Shown here piece after piece: positions 52,601 through 62,920 of a stretch of DNA of 64,000 bases. How positions within the stretch are numbered: position 1 is the first letter of the stretch; each line of letters opens with the position of its first letter. The notes under the pieces were generated by a model. That model was not told the origin of the DNA and did no database searches. It worked only from the letters and a program-made list of their open reading frames with translations. Location of the stretch: positions 78,191 to 142,190 of the forward strand of contig NMRB01000801.1 of the NCBI GenBank assembly GCA_002633025.1. Reading direction: 5' to 3'. The position numbers and the translations under genes were made by a program. Source of the stretch: Notospermus geniculatus. Taxonomy: Eukaryota; Nemertea; Pilidiophora; Heteronemertea; Lineidae.

Positions 52601-55600
52601 ATTTCTCTTGCAGCTACAGCGGTGAAGACCGCCAGAGTCCAGACGGAGCTGCCTCGACCGAAGAGCCAACCTGCCGTCCCCTCAGGACACTTCTACTTCA
52701 ACCCAGCCACCGTGACGACTCAGCAGACCCATGGCTTTACACCATTACCTGCAGAAGGTCACCTTATTCCCATGGCAATACCACTAGGCCCACCACGCCA
52801 GGGAGGACAACCAATACAAATCAAGGGCCCCACTGTCACGGTGTCTGGTCACTCACCACCGAGGTCGCCAGAGCGGAGGTCCCCTGTCCGGAGGTCACCT
52901 GAGAAGGAGGCAGGGAAGGTTGAACGTCTTGAGAAGATAGTTTTGCCAAGTATGGACATCGATAGCCTGCCCTCAGGATCACCCATGCAGATAGAGAGCA
53001 CCCCTGTTGCTGGACAGAGGGAAAGAAGTGCCTTGATGGTGAGTCTTATGAAACTTTGGGATGAAGGGCAAGAGAGTTCGTCTATGACTTCAGGATTTTA
53101 TCTTCCCTGAGCTCTTGGTGTTGTCTCTGATGGCTGATGGAGCTGTGCCCAAAGACAGGGCACCTTTTGCTTACCGGTATGTAGAGCTTGTGCAGATGAC
53201 GTCGTTACAGAAAAATCTGCCATCTGGATGGTCAAATTCATGTCAAATGACGTTGCCGACCCATGTGGTGCACTTTTCTGTCGGCGCAAGTGGAGTGTGT
53301 GACCTCAACCGTGATGTGATCTACAAATGGCACACTTTGTCGTCAACGTCAGCATGGTGGACCGCTGGTCAAAAGTGATGTCACAATGAGTCAATGCACA
53401 AGCTCTATACACATCTGCTGAAAATACTTGGCTGCAGATTGCAAGATCAAGTTTGAAGAGGTCATGAATTCACTTCTGTGTTTTCAGGATGAGTCAAGCA
53501 TTATGGAGGACCAATTTGGAGAAGGGCTGGAGCTGCCTGGCTTCCGTCAGAAACAGCCGAGATATCATGGCCCAGAATTCCCACCCAGGGTCCCACACGA
53601 CGAAGGTCCCATGGAACATATCGTCAAAAAGCGTCCCAACGTGGTTGTACAGGAGGTGACGTCTGATATGATCGCTGGTGATATCAGACGGAGGGATAAC
53701 CTGGAGAGGAATGCGGTGGATTGGATAGAACAGGAACTTATGGCGAGGATCATTACAGGTGCGTTATGGGAATGTTTAAAGTGCCAGTACTTAGTACACC
53801 ACTATTTGAATCTTTTACACCATGACCTCTTCTCCAGTGACATTCTGCTTGTTCAACTGTTTATTTCTCATCCCACTGCAGAATTACACAGCAAAGACCC
53901 TGAACCTGCTGCTGATCCAACCGCCCGGGCCGACGAGACTGCCAGCACCGTCTCCGAAGCACCGTCTGCTGTTGCTGAAGCTCTCGGACAGGCTGGTCTC
54001 CAGTTGTTCGTCGATGCTGGTGTGCCGGTGGATGAAACCCTCGTTAGCGATCTCCTACGGGAAGTCCTGTTGGAGAAGATTTCAGGAATGATGGGAAGGA
54101 GGACAGCAGATCTGGACGAAGTGGAACGTCCACAGCCGACGCCACGGCAACCCAGACCACAACCGCCATCAAGACCAGAAGAGTATGATGAGGATGTGGA
54201 ACAATATGTTTATCACGTAAGTTCCAGGATGACTATCATTCGCTTACTCGGAACCTATTTCATGTACTATTCTTGTGGTGAGGACAGAAGCATTGTTTGT
54301 TGAAACCCATCTCTCTATTTCAGCCTCACACAGACATCCCGACCCCAGAACCGACACCACGTCCGTCTCCCATCCACTCATCACCGCCTCAGATCATGTC
54401 CGCTCCGTCAACACCGCTTGTTACGCCGGAGGTTTCTATTGGCGAGTCGGAGACGGAGAGTGCCAAGGAGTTGTCAGCCATTTGGGGGATGCATCCAGGT
54501 ATGATGTCTACTACATAGAGAGAAAAAAACAACATTTGTGACCCAGTCTAGCAAAAGTAGGCGCATGTTGCAACTGAGGAAAGGGTTAACGGCCTTACAA
54601 CACAATAGCTGAAATGTGCGTCTCTCCACATGAGAGTTTTCTCACGGGAGTTGACTCTCTGTGGGTTGTTCAACCACAGAAAACTACGGCGATCATTGAA
54701 CTCTCATTTGGAGGAGCAGCTTTTGTGTTCGTTCCATTGGCAGGTATCTTGATTGAAATCTTTTCCATTTTCTTAGTTGTTGGGCCACAAGAGACAGACA
54801 ATGAGGAGTACAGCCTGAGGGATGATTTCGACACCCCAGTGGCCACACCACGGAGCCCCACGCCTCCTATATCCAGGGAGGAGACGCCCGTCTTCGATGC
54901 CAGGACGCCGCCTTGCGACAAGGCCACCTCACCGATACCTATACTCCTACCACCAGAGACTCCACCGACACCAACGGTGGAAGTGAAACCAAGGACACCA
55001 AGTCCTCAACCAGAGTAAGTGACTGAGGGATGGCAGGGAATCGTCTCCAGAAAACATTGATGGGGATTGGTCTGTCCTGTGCATCTTGCCCTGACAAACG
55101 TTCCTAATCACTCCTTCTCTCCTCAGTCCACTGCAGGGAGCGTAGTTTGAAGCGCGAAGTGACTGTAAGCCTTGATATGTCAAGATGGTCCTGTGGTGTT
55201 CCACAGTTATTTGCTGAGGGCCCAAGCTGTTGACATGGTTTAACTTTGATGCTATGGGCAGCAACTGTCCTGGTTTGTAGAAAATGGCATTGAATCTTGT
55301 ATTTGCAATGATACTAACTGTTACAACTTGTTTCTTCAGGGTTGAGAGGGAGCCTGAAGTAGTGAAGGTCAAGGTAGTATCACCCCCGCCCCTCCCACCC
55401 CGTCGCCAGAGAACACCTACCCCACCTCTACCAGAGTCAGATTCTGAGATGACGGAATCCACACCGCTCGTGGAGACGGAGACCATGAATGAGAGTATAT
55501 CAGAGGGAGAGTGGCTGATCAGTCGCAGTGAGGGGCAGGCCGCGGAGGTGGAGATTGACCCAGGTATAAGACATGGCACACTGCTGCCTGTTTGCTCAGA

Positions 55601-58184
55601 TGTGACGAAGTCTGATTGATACATGAAACAGCTGAGCTCTTGTTACTTCAGTTTGCCTGCTTAGAGTAGTGGTGGTTTCAAAGTTGGTGACAACCAGTTC
55701 TACTATCATCCTTTAATGTCACATCTATGCAAGCTTTCATCCAGTATGGCCGTACAGATTTGCCCTTCATAAACATTGATGTGAATCTTTGTTGTTCCTT
55801 CAGCTCGGCGTGGTCTTATTGCTCAGTTGATGCGAGGAGCTGACGACAGCAGCGTGGCCTGCAGTGATATTGAACCGGACGACGCGGTAAGTTTTGTCTT
55901 GTCTTTGAAAGATTCAGCCACATTGGCAGTTCTGGCATAAAGAGACTGCTCCCCATGAGAGTTGGCTCTCAATGGACACCTTAACCAAAGACTGACACCG
56001 AGTAAATGTTTAAATGTTCTCTTTCCAGGATGTACAGGTTGATCGTAGCTTAGGGGAATTCATGACACCAAAATTCCGACCAGAAAAAGACCCCGTACTT
56101 CAGCTCATCGCCAGGATGAACTTACAACAGCCTGAGATCCCGGCCTACAACCCTGGGATCGTGATCCCTCAGCCACAAGTCTCTGGTTATCCTCAACCTT
56201 CGATCTCTAGGGGTCAAGTCCCGTTGTCTATGGTTCAGAAGAGCCTAGGAGAGATCAGTATAGCACAACCTAAGATCGACCAAGCTGCTGATGTGTTTGG
56301 TGACTCGCAAGCTGCAGCTACTGTCAGGCCTAGACTACAGCATCAGCAGAGTCAGGGAGAGGTTGTAGATGAAAGTATGTTCTGATTAAAGGAATATTGA
56401 CCACATTCAGGTCTTCTAGAATCAACAGAGTCATATGAAACCTTCCCCTTCTCAGCCCCCTTAAGTACAACTTTATTACCCCTCCAGGTGTAAGAGGGAC
56501 AGGTCCTTCACCACAACGGTGTTGTGTAGGCGTACAGTATTCAGGATAAAGTTGGAATGAGTAGTTTAAAGTTGAGTTGTTGACTGGTGTAACTGCAGCC
56601 ATCTATTCGTGGGACACAAAACCAAGATGTGTCCACAAAGCTTTCAGATCAGTCCATTATAGTATGATTTCCTGCCACAGTGTTTCACGGATGACTTTAG
56701 TGGTATAATGCTTGTTGATGTTTCAGGACCAGATCAAGGTCGCGATGACAACGGGTCCTTGAAACTCTCCGACTTAAGGTTGTCTCATGGTGAAGTGACC
56801 CCAGGCACAAAACTTGTGCCAAGCGCTCATTCCACGCCTGCTCAAGGTGAGTGACGGCAGCTGCAGTACTCCAGCAGTGATGAAACTAAAATCCATTTAC
56901 TCCATCTTTACCCTGCATGATAACTGAAGGATCCTCCCACCAGGGTCTGGATGGAGCAAGCAGACTAATCCAGCATGGATCCCAACTTTTGCAAAGTTAG
57001 ATGGCTCTGACACCTGAGATTTCATCTTTAGTGACTAGGAACCCTTTCCTCCTTACAGTCACCCGCCCGCCTCCCCAGCCAGATCGTCGATCACCAATGC
57101 GTAAATCCGCTGCCAGCCCTGAAGGCCCAGAAGATTTGAACGCCTCAACTGCCCGCATCATCCAAGTGAGAAGCAGTTTCACTGCCAGCCCTGAGGCAGC
57201 ACAAGAGAGATCGCCAAGTCCGACAGAGACGAGGGTGGCAGGGGCAGTCAGTACTCCAGTCTTGACAGCGCCTGAACGTCCTGTTGTGAAAGATGCTGGT
57301 CCTGGTAAGCGATAGTTTGTGGGATGCCTGCTTCACTTCCACCTAATGATAGTCAGTACTAAGTCTGATATTTGATGTTGAACTGAAGTGTGACCAACAG
57401 CGAGATGCAGGAGGCAAAAACAGCCTATATCAGTTCATGAATAGATCCAACCAAGAAACATTTGTGTGGCGGTCTAGGAAAACCCGTCGGAAGTCGCTGA
57501 ATGATCAACAAGGGCTGTCAGATTGCCTGTGCATTGATCTGCTACTGTTTACCGGTTCGTAGAACATTCCAGGTATTGAAATGTGTGGGTTCATCAAGGC
57601 CATTAACACTTTCCTCAAACACGACATCCGACGGGTTTTCCTGGACCGCCTCACATTTGAGCCTGAATTCAGAGTGGTTGTTCACTCTGTGTCTAACCTT
57701 CTTTCTCCCCTGTTCTGCTCCAGCTACCTACCCTACAATGAGTGAAGGAATGAGAACCGGTACATTCACACCAGACCAGCTCAACATGGACGCCCTCCTG
57801 CAGTCTGGCTATCTCACCCAGACAGTGACCGACTCCGAGGATGGGGCACAGTTAGGAGGAACACCGCAGGGGACCGGAGAGCAGGACAATCGGGACCCAA
57901 ATCGAATGCTAGCAAGTGGGACTCTCGGCCAGTCGACTTCTCTTCGTCAGTTCATGAGTGCCTCAGGCAAGACGGATGAAGAGTCTGGCAGTGCAAGTCG
58001 TAGCAGTCCTGAACGGCCAGGCAGTGCAAGTGGTAGCAGTCCCGATCGCCCCAAACCTGCTGAGCGACCGCAGAAGCCTGGGCCTAGGGTTGTCAGTGTT
58101 ACCATGCCAACCGCTCAGGAGACAGAAACAGAAACAAATGAGGATATTTCTGAAATCTCCCTGGGCGGTACGGGGGAGTGGTAG
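13567..58184 (+). CDS. TALPID3 (KIAA0586) ciliary/centriolar protein, 24 coding exons
   Basis: TALPID3 is a centriole distal-end and basal-body protein needed for ciliogenesis and hence Hedgehog signalling. My exon chain is 13567-14416, 14663-14823, 14934-15070, 15261-15432, 15813-16001, 16092-16386, 16574-16640, 47544-47649, 47983-48027, 50247-50467, 51059-51131, 51789-52037, 52181-52361, 52614-53038, 53488-53758, 53882-54216, 54324-54498, 54777-55014, 55340-55563, 55804-55886, 56029-56374, 56727-56846, 57059-57304 and 57724-58184. All borders are GT-AG and every phase matches. The total is 5,670 nt, or 1,889 residues plus TAG. Recognisable TALPID3 blocks include the LIKxQxDL-type segment, the YGKxxYQxHR motif, [19 protein letters not shown] and ETxxxxISEGE. 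The first ATG is uncertain: the exon opens at 13553 and stays open upstream of M1. The 30.9-kb intron contains the IRF2BP gene. Confidence 0.92.
16745..16821 (+). repeat. Short dispersed repeat resembling a 28-nt exon (copy 1)
   Basis: The string GGGCCAAAGCCATGGCATTA is preceded by a polypyrimidine-AG and followed by GGTAAGT, so 16761-16788 looks like a 28-nt exon. However, a diverged copy with the same pseudo-splice signals and downstream flank lies at 19484-19556, and the core is itself an inverted repeat (GGGCC...GGCCC). Exon 7 joins the 47544 exon in frame without it. A dispersed repeat is more likely than a coding exon. Alternative splicing with the 47560 acceptor cannot be excluded. Confidence 0.5.
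17340..17600. repeat. Degenerate short tandem array
   Basis: Variants of TACAGAAGGAGCCT, GTACTGAAGCAGCCT and CACTGCACCTGTAC recur at about 30-45-bp spacing. The pattern is irregular and strongly diverged. No protein-coding reading is supported. Confidence 0.4.
18601..18782 (-). mobile_element. hAT-like MITE, about 182 bp (copy 1, inverted)
   Basis: The ends read CAGGCGTGGATCCAAG and, at the far side, the complement of CAGGGGCGGATGCAGGATTT. This is the CAGGGGCGGATCCAG type typical of hAT-superfamily termini. A homologous copy in the opposite orientation is at 48696-48872 and shares the internal ACATTGAAATCTG and AATTTCAC segments. It contains a 13-G run. No transposase, and no clear 8-bp target duplication. 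Confidence 0.75.
19484..19556 (+). repeat. Short dispersed repeat resembling a 28-nt exon (copy 2)
   Basis: A diverged copy of 16745-16821 with the same acceptor-like and donor-like borders around 19503-19530. The substitutions would change three of the nine in-frame residues (K to E, M to I, Q to L). Interpretation as for copy 1. Confidence 0.6.
19560..19935 (-). mobile_element. tRNA-derived SINE (minus strand), interrupted by a small TIR element
   Basis: On the minus strand a Pol III box A-like segment (TAGCCGAGTGGTTATCACG, about 19912-19930) and a canonical box B (GGGTTCGAATCC, 19709-19720) match a tRNA head, but about 190 bp separate them. The excess is an inserted element at 19722-19893. 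The body continues leftward towards about 19560. The disrupted anticodon arm makes a functional tRNA unlikely. Confidence 0.6.
19722..19893. mobile_element. TIR element nested inside a tRNA-like sequence, 172 bp
   Basis: The ends are GTGTAACGTTTTTCAGTG at 19722-19739 and CACAATGAAAAACGTTACAC at 19874-19893. They are inverted repeats with one mismatch over about 18 bp. It splits the T-arm of the tRNA-like sequence, which dates it as younger than the SINE. Confidence 0.65.
20809..20911. mobile_element. CCTGAGAA-family foldback element, copy A
   Basis: The left end TCCTGAGAACATCAGAGG and inner TTGGCTCCCTTCGTCACCG are mirrored by GGTGACGAACGGAGCCAGCG and a terminal ATTCTCA. The element is nearly one hairpin of about 103 bp. 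Related copies lie at 38865-38966, 58719-58826 and 62461-62572. Confidence 0.8.
21904..22014. other. Assembly gap (111 Ns)
   Basis: Undetermined bases within the large TALPID3 intron. The true length of missing sequence is unknown. Open frames crossing it are meaningless. Confidence 0.99.
22182..22217. repeat. Short palindrome CATGGAGGTATA/TATACCTCCATG
   Basis: The two arms flank AAA at the centre, with flanking TTTGGT/ATGGTTTGG partly extending the symmetry. It is a small hairpin in the intronic region. No function inferred. Confidence 0.6.
22220..30240. other. Gene-free intronic DNA
   Basis: Apart from the tandem array at 24.4-24.7 kb, I see no exon, RNA gene or recognisable element here. 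The longest open frames (for example 202 codons at 24865-25473) have no domain signature. Sequence complexity is high and CpG is frequent. Two AAAGATGGCGCTGCAC copies near 29500 and 29585 resemble YY1-type sites, but this is weak. Confidence 0.45.
24430..24690. repeat. Degenerate tandem array with an internal hairpin
   Basis: Three to four units contain CTCACCGCTAGGGGGACAGG followed by TGCATGAATAGATTA. The last unit is split by an inverted repeat of about 90 bp (TCTCCAAGCCCAGAGGTC... against GACCTCTGCGCTGGAGA). This suggests a foldback element inserted into the array. Confidence 0.6.
30256..30396. repeat. Inverted repeat with 55-bp arms, 3 mismatches
   Basis: Arms 30256-30310 and 30342-30396 pair almost completely. 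The outer sequence starts CGTTTCCGCGACGCAACGTC. The 31-nt loop contains a TGACGTCG string. It is a probable MITE or foldback; no TSD was determined. Confidence 0.75.
33771..34452. repeat. 78-bp duplication ending at a single N (probable contig overlap)
   Basis: The segment 33771-33848 is repeated at 34375-34452 with one visible substitution (CTGCAG against CTGTAG). The second copy starts immediately after the isolated N at 34374. This is best read as an uncollapsed contig overlap; a biological duplication is less likely. Confidence 0.75.
35560..35784 (+). promoter_or_regulatory. IRF2BP proximal promoter/5' UTR with an NRF1-like site
   Basis: A TGCGCATGCG palindrome at 35611-35620, extended by CC, closely matches the NRF1 consensus. 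It lies about 170 nt upstream of the first IRF2BP ATG in CpG-rich sequence. No TATA box is evident. The transcription start is not known. Confidence 0.4.
35785..37590 (+). CDS. Interferon regulatory factor 2-binding protein family member, intronless
   Basis: A 601-residue protein from the first ATG (35785). A start at 35815 (591 residues, [13 protein letters not shown]) fits the vertebrate N-terminus better. The N-terminal IRF2BP zinc finger is intact: [13 protein letters not shown] with the partner CRGC, followed by VNYEGPDR. A conserved middle segment ([20 protein letters not shown] to about HVDAKCPS) and a C-terminal C3HC4-type RING (CTLC, then [22 protein letters not shown]) end in [10 protein letters not shown]. 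Family members are nuclear transcriptional co-regulators (co-repressors of IRF2) with possible E3 activity through the RING. The linker is Pro/Ser-rich, with [12 protein letters not shown] as a probable nuclear localisation region. The vertebrate genes are also essentially intronless. It sits on the same strand inside the giant TALPID3 intron. Confidence 0.95.
   Translation: MDSKSGKLVRMSVPGRRQHCYLCDLPRMPWAMLHDFTESVCRGCVNYEGPDRIELVIEAARQMKRAHGFQDSRPPLKLPPGPPQLSQGRNAHDIHDPRGPPHIDRYPPISDKPRELLDYRRIPTSNGPGPLRPEEVDLSRRSPKSHSRHGLPTMVGIGIMAHGPPRPNHNTGPAAPVSLVNGKRSEREEDEPSNPTGDESKRLERGSHPDDPANRPLLVRDNLAILSTCCPFDVRFKKDHSLVGRVFAFDAAPKSAAEFEMKIFVEYPAGSGTVFSSASGVAKQMYQDSMKDLGKGLSSGFKYLEYEMKHGSGDWRLLGDLLVETVRFFKELVKREMLPVPHVDAKCPSIPCLNGGPGRGILPRQLQISPFDMAVRKRKLSPSLDPEDGSIDPKMTTEEHAKRQWMQSQTEALKLTISSSGFNGSGSGPPSSSSMSPVSNHASSPQEAGAHPGAPTASSPMAALMSVTDTLPPNSQSQSPSRNSGHSPHSPQQRLALTDGCMTNAPNSNCPAEALKCTLCHERLEDTHFVQCPSVPEHKFCFPCSRDSIKRQGSGGEVYCPSGKKCPLVGSNIPWAFMQGEIATILGEEYKDLKIKKERDT
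38501..38690. repeat. CRE-bearing 20-bp minisatellite, about 9-10 units
   Basis: The unit is approximately TGACGTCATCCATTCCGTGG, with small variation. Seven or more units keep the full CRE/ATF palindrome TGACGTCA. It lies about 0.9 kb downstream of the IRF2BP stop. It could act as a cluster of CREB/ATF sites or be a neutral minisatellite. Confidence 0.85.
38865..38966. mobile_element. CCTGAGAA-family foldback element, copy B
   Basis: The left end TCCTGAGGTAATCAGTGGTT and right end AACCACTGACATTCTCAGGA are inverted repeats. The interior carries the CTCTTCCGTCTCCGCAG / GGTGACGAAGGAAGCGAGCG core, related to copies at 20809, 58719 and 62461. Confidence 0.8.
39691..39819. mobile_element. MITE-like foldback, family 1 copy B
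   Basis: Near-identical in structure and sequence to 2780-2909: the same AGCGAGTTTTCGCAAAGCCC start, the same AAGAGAGCACCGAACAAAAG core and a matching closing arm. High similarity over 36 kb distance implies recent mobility. Confidence 0.8.
40059..40208. repeat. Foldback element with CAGGGGCCGTA end
   Basis: The left side starts CAGGGGCCGTACTATCTGCC and contains AACTCAGGTTGAGCCAC. The right side holds GTGGCTCAACCTGAGTT and closes with TGCCGTACTCCTG. The arms are imperfect and the centre has a second small inverted repeat. It belongs to the loose class with GGGGCCGTA ends. Confidence 0.6.
41461..41812. repeat. Diverged tandem repeat, unit about 80-90 bp
   Basis: Four units share TTCATGCTCCATGCAGA, CAAGCTCC and a following GCGCTGATGCGC-like string. 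It is degenerate, so it is old. Open frames through it are repeat-encoded and not credible genes. Confidence 0.65.
42095..42200. mobile_element. MITE-like element with nested hairpins
   Basis: The terminal inverted repeats GACTTTTCTGCCGTTAGAGG (left) and its near-complement at 42178-42200 enclose an inner hairpin around ACGTCACGAATTTTGTGACGT. Length is about 106 bp. No family recognised. Confidence 0.65.
42725..43890. repeat. 26-bp minisatellite, about 40 units
   Basis: The consensus unit is near TGATGGTGTAATGACTCACA plus TACCTG. The left third is more degenerate and the right half more regular, with scattered higher-order insertions (ATACATGTACATG). All open frames on either strand here are repeat-encoded. 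Confidence 0.9.
43891..44940. other. Intronic sequence with a single-N join
   Basis: No gene seen. TTGTGGTTGGCTATCACAAGTC occurs at about 44445 and again at about 44553, ending at the single N at 44580. This is another sign of a contig join with uncollapsed overlap. The repeat core is itself a small hairpin (CTTGTGG...CACAAG). Confidence 0.5.
44941..45030. repeat. Foldback with 30-bp perfect arms and GGGGCCGTATGC end
   Basis: Arms 44941-44970 and 44991-45020 are exact reverse complements (GCATAAAACATCTTAAGTGT and onward). The right arm runs on into ATACGGCCCC, the complement of GGGGCCGTAT. This is the same outer end as the element at 11581, but the stem is different. Confidence 0.85.
45157..45268. 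repeat. Imperfect foldback with GTATTCTAGAAGC ends
   Basis: The left arm GTATTCTAGAAGCTTCCTTA is mirrored by the right arm ending GGAGGCTTCTAGAATAC, followed by GGGC. It lies 130 bp from the preceding hairpin and shares the pattern CCCGTATNC at its outer edge. Confidence 0.7.
47544..51131 (+). CDS. TALPID3 central exon block (exons 8-11, residues about 624-772)
   Basis: Exons 47544-47649, 47983-48027, 50247-50467 and 51059-51131. They encode the conserved central region, including [20 protein letters not shown] followed by YSLIDDL and RIKKMVDE. This corresponds to the essential coiled-coil region of vertebrate TALPID3 that is needed for centriolar localisation. The last exon of the N-terminal block (ending at 16640, phase 2) joins 47544 in frame. 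A second in-frame acceptor at 47560 would be phase 0. Introns here carry SINEs. Confidence 0.88.
48604..48950 (+). mobile_element. tRNA-derived SINE, split by a hAT-like MITE
   Basis: A box A-like GTGCGGTAGTGGAAACTAC at about 48618 and box B-like CAGGTTTGTGCC at 48660-48671 head a SINE. Its tail (ACTCTCTCTGACAGCGCAGG ... CTCTGGTTTCC) resumes after the MITE at 48696-48872. The tail resembles that of the SINE at 50509. Confidence 0.6.
48696..48872 (+). mobile_element. hAT-like MITE, about 177 bp (copy 2)
   Basis: It starts CAGGGGTGGATCCTGGATTT and ends CCTTGGATACGTACCTG, terminal inverted repeats of the CAGGGGCGGATCCAG type. It is homologous to 18601-18782 in the opposite orientation. It is nested in a SINE. 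A TGTGG string flanks both sides, but a full 8-bp duplication is not certain. Confidence 0.75.
49020..49180 (+). mobile_element. Diverged SINE fragment
   Basis: GGTGCAGTGCAAGTATTAGTG... followed by ATGGGTTTGATGTC (box B-like) and TTTTCTCCTGCATTAC echoes the SINEs at 48604 and 50509. It is degraded. Confidence 0.4.
50509..50700 (+). mobile_element. tRNA-derived SINE
   Basis: Box A-like GTGGTGTAGTGGAAACACC (from about 50517) and box B-like GGGTTTGATCCC (50559-50570) have normal tRNA spacing. A non-tRNA body (GGTGATCTCTCCTCGACATT, GGCTCCGGTTTCCTCC) follows. It lies in the intron between TALPID3 exons 10 and 11. Confidence 0.7.
50732..50820 (+). mobile_element. tRNA-like SINE head (Leu/Ser-type A box)
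   Basis: TGGCCTTGTGGTTAAGGCGTG matches a Pol III A box and GGGTTTGTGTCC (50805-50816) a degenerate B box. The intervening variable region is long. Box B departs from GGTTCGANNCC, so I read a SINE-derived sequence and not a working tRNA gene. Confidence 0.55.
51195..51440. repeat. Three-copy imperfect tandem repeat in a TALPID3 intron
   Basis: GCAGTGGTGCCCTCTATACA with AAGATTTCT and a preceding GGCCAGTCCTCTTC recurs three times at about 80-120-bp spacing. Open frames through it are repeat-encoded. Confidence 0.6.
51789..54216 (+). CDS. TALPID3 conserved C-central exon block (exons 12-16, residues about 773-1259)
   Basis: Exon 12 is a Lys-rich coil. Exon 13 carries [19 protein letters not shown] and DPYLHF, the best TALPID3 signature. 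Exon 14 has [12 protein letters not shown] and [14 protein letters not shown]. Exon 15 has RYHGPEFPP and [15 protein letters not shown]. Exon 16 has [20 protein letters not shown]. All have direct counterparts in the same order in the vertebrate protein. Phases at the five joins are 0, 1, 0, 1 and 0, and all agree. Confidence 0.93.
54324..58184 (+). CDS. TALPID3 C-terminal Pro/Ser/Thr-rich exon block (exons 17-24, residues about 1260-1889)
   Basis: Eight exons encode a mostly disordered tail with many TP and SP dipeptides (for example [13 protein letters not shown]). It contains the conserved [17 protein letters not shown] block, a vertebrate TALPID3 match. Most joins are phase 1. The last exon (57724-58184) ends in acidic [15 protein letters not shown] then TAG. 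The final codons lie in the first unit of a 55-bp tandem repeat, so the exact C-terminus may vary between alleles. A poly(A) signal AATAAA is at 58602-58607. Confidence 0.88.
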
Positions 58185-58320
58185 ACAGGACCGGGCCTGG
58201 AACCACTGCCTGCCCATGGGTGGTACAGGGGAGTGGTAGACAGGACCGGATCTGGAACCACTGCCTGCCCGTGGGTGGTACGGGGGAGTGTTAGACAGGA
58301 CCGGGTCTGGACCACTCCCC
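58164..58320. repeat. 55-bp tandem repeat spanning the TALPID3 stop codon, about 2.8 units
   Basis: Units begin at 58167, 58222 and 58277 with GGTACGGGGGAGTGGTAGAC (second: ACAGGGG; third: GTGTTAG). The first copy contains the last coding codons and the TAG. Later copies lie in the 3' UTR. Confidence 0.9.
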
Positions 58321-58718
58321 GAGTTTTTGTAAACTTCCCAATCTTGTAAAAAGGTGATAACATTTGCAATGGATATCTACTTAAACCACATTCGATGTGT
58401 TCAAATCCTAATGTGTAACCAGAGCATATAATCATGACTGGGTAAGCTGGGCTTCCCATAGTTTGTAATACTTTGATAGATGCTGTATATATTTTAAATA
58501 GATTATAGATTCCTATGACAATGATACTCGTCTTCTCTTGCTGCTCTATTCATGTCAAATCTGGAACTACCATCAACCAGAGACTGTCCTCTAATGCCAA
58601 TAATAAACCACGGACAGGCAAGGCGCTTGGCATCTCAAGGTTTACTTCTTGTCGTACCAATGTCTTCAACAGTGGGACGTTTGTCATGGGTAAGAAGATG
58701 AGACCACTGTCACAACCA

Positions 58719-58826
58719 TCCTGAGAATATCAGAGGTTGTTGGTGCTGGTTCCCTTTGTCACTGCAAACGGTGTTCGTGTGTGGCGACGTAGGAGCAAAT
58801 GCTAAGAACCAGTGATTGCCTCAGGA
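58719..58826. mobile_element. CCTGAGAA-family foldback element, copy C
   Basis: It starts TCCTGAGAATATCAGAGGTT and ends CCAGTGATTGCCTCAGGA. The interior GGTTCCCTTTGTCACTGC / TGGCGACGTAGGAGCA matches the core of the other copies. This is the most diverged copy. It lies just beyond the TALPID3 poly(A) signal. Confidence 0.75.
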
Positions 58827-59361
58827 TTAGTCACAACAAGAAGATAGTTCATAGCCACTATCACAAAAAAGGGTCATTAAGCTCTGTGTTAATCAGTGTC
58901 ATTATACATAGTAGGACATTTTTCCAAGAGATAGCCTATTCTTTCCTTTTTTTACACCAGTGTGAAGCTCCAGGCTGATCTTGACTGACCCTTGTGTGGA
59001 GCATGTTCTAACATCTGCATGTGTACCTGGTACATCTTATCACCACCAGACTATGATAAAAAGCTGGTGTCGTTTTTGTAGGCCTATATTTGACGCAATT
59101 TCTAACATCAAACGAATAATTCTTTGCCAGGAATGACACAATCTTTGTCTTCCTGCGAAGTGTGTCAAAGGTAGGTTTCCCCTGTACAGTTATGATGACA
59201 TCGGTGTTGAAATGACGCAATGAACCCCGCCGCCTGGTTTTCAGGAAGTTCCCCCTGACGTCAGCTGATTCGACTGAGTTCACTTCACTTGTGAAAGTTC
59301 GTGAGGGCTGTTGGTGTTCACTTTCATGCTTTAGTGTGTATTTTTTGCAAATTTCGTCAAC
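58827..59361. promoter_or_regulatory. TALPID3-LC3C spacer
   Basis: Contains the LC3C-like gene's promoter and 5' UTR. A TGACGTCAG string near 59256 is a half-to-full CRE-like site about 100 nt upstream of the ATG. No other gene seen. Confidence 0.35.
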
Positions 59362-62190
<2,829 letters not shown>

Positions 62191-62321
62191 AAGAGCCAAA
62201 CTCTTCTGTAGTATTGACCTGATTATTGATTCCTGATTTGGTGTATTGCGCCTTTGGCTATTTGCCACTGGAGGTGCGGAGGGGCTTATGGTCCTATAGG
62301 TGCTGAACCTGTTACATCGGC

Positions 62322-62434
62322 CAGGCCTTCTGTTCTAAGGCGAGCGAAAAAGTGCATGCGCCTCGCAAACAATAGAATTTCTATTGTTTGCGAGGCGCAT
62401 GCACTTTTTTGCTCGCCTCAAAACAGAAGGCCTG
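62322..62434. mobile_element. Near-perfect palindromic insertion, about 113 bp
   Basis: The centre AATAGAATTTCTATT extends outward through GCGAGGCGCATGCACTTTTT on both sides to AGGCCTTCTGTT/AACAGAAGGCCT. It is absent from the second copy of the duplicated host segment, so it is an insertion. Confidence 0.85.
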
Positions 62435-62460
62435 CGTCGTCCACATTCTCTGCTAAGGTC

Positions 62461-62572
62461 ATCCTGAGAACATCATCAGGGGTTCCAGCACTGGCTCCCT
62501 TCGTCACCGCACTGTACGGTGATGAAGGGAGCCAGCGCTAAGAACCCCTGATGTTCTCAGGCCCTGAGGCTG
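62461..62572. mobile_element. CCTGAGAA-family foldback element, copy D, with target-site duplication
   Basis: The element ATCCTGAGAACATCATCAGG ... CCTGATGTTCTCAGG is flanked by TGCTAAGGTC on the left (62451-62460) and right (62573-62582). The paralogous empty site has a single TGCTAAGGTC. This supports transposition with an 8-10-bp target duplication. Confidence 0.85.
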
Positions 62573-62920
62573 TGCTAAGGTCTAAAATATTCCGTTCGTA
62601 TCAAATTCACATGAATCACTGGGAATTGAGAACATTAGTACTAAATAAAATAATTTCGTGTCATCTAGGCCCATATTGTTTATGCCTTTTATTCCAGTCC
62701 TATTTAGATATCATTTGCCACTGGAGGTGGAGGGTTATATCCTAAAAGTGCAGACCATCTCAGATCGCCCACATCCTCTGCTAAGGTCCGAAATATTCCG
62801 TCCATATCAAATCCACATGAATCAGAATGGAGTGGGAATTGAGAACATCAGTACTAATTGTATTTTTGTGTCACCTAGGCCCATTATTGTTTACACCTTT
62901 TATTCCAGTCCTGTTCGGAT

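Larger units (their letters stand above)
62250..62920. repeat. Direct duplication of about 220 bp in the LC3C intron; the first copy holds two insertions
   Basis: TTTGCCACTGGAGGTG through TTATTCCAGTCCT is present twice: 62260 to about 62705 and about 62711 to 62920. After removing two palindromic insertions from the first copy (62322-62434 and 62461-62572), the two copies align end to end with modest divergence. Confidence 0.8.
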
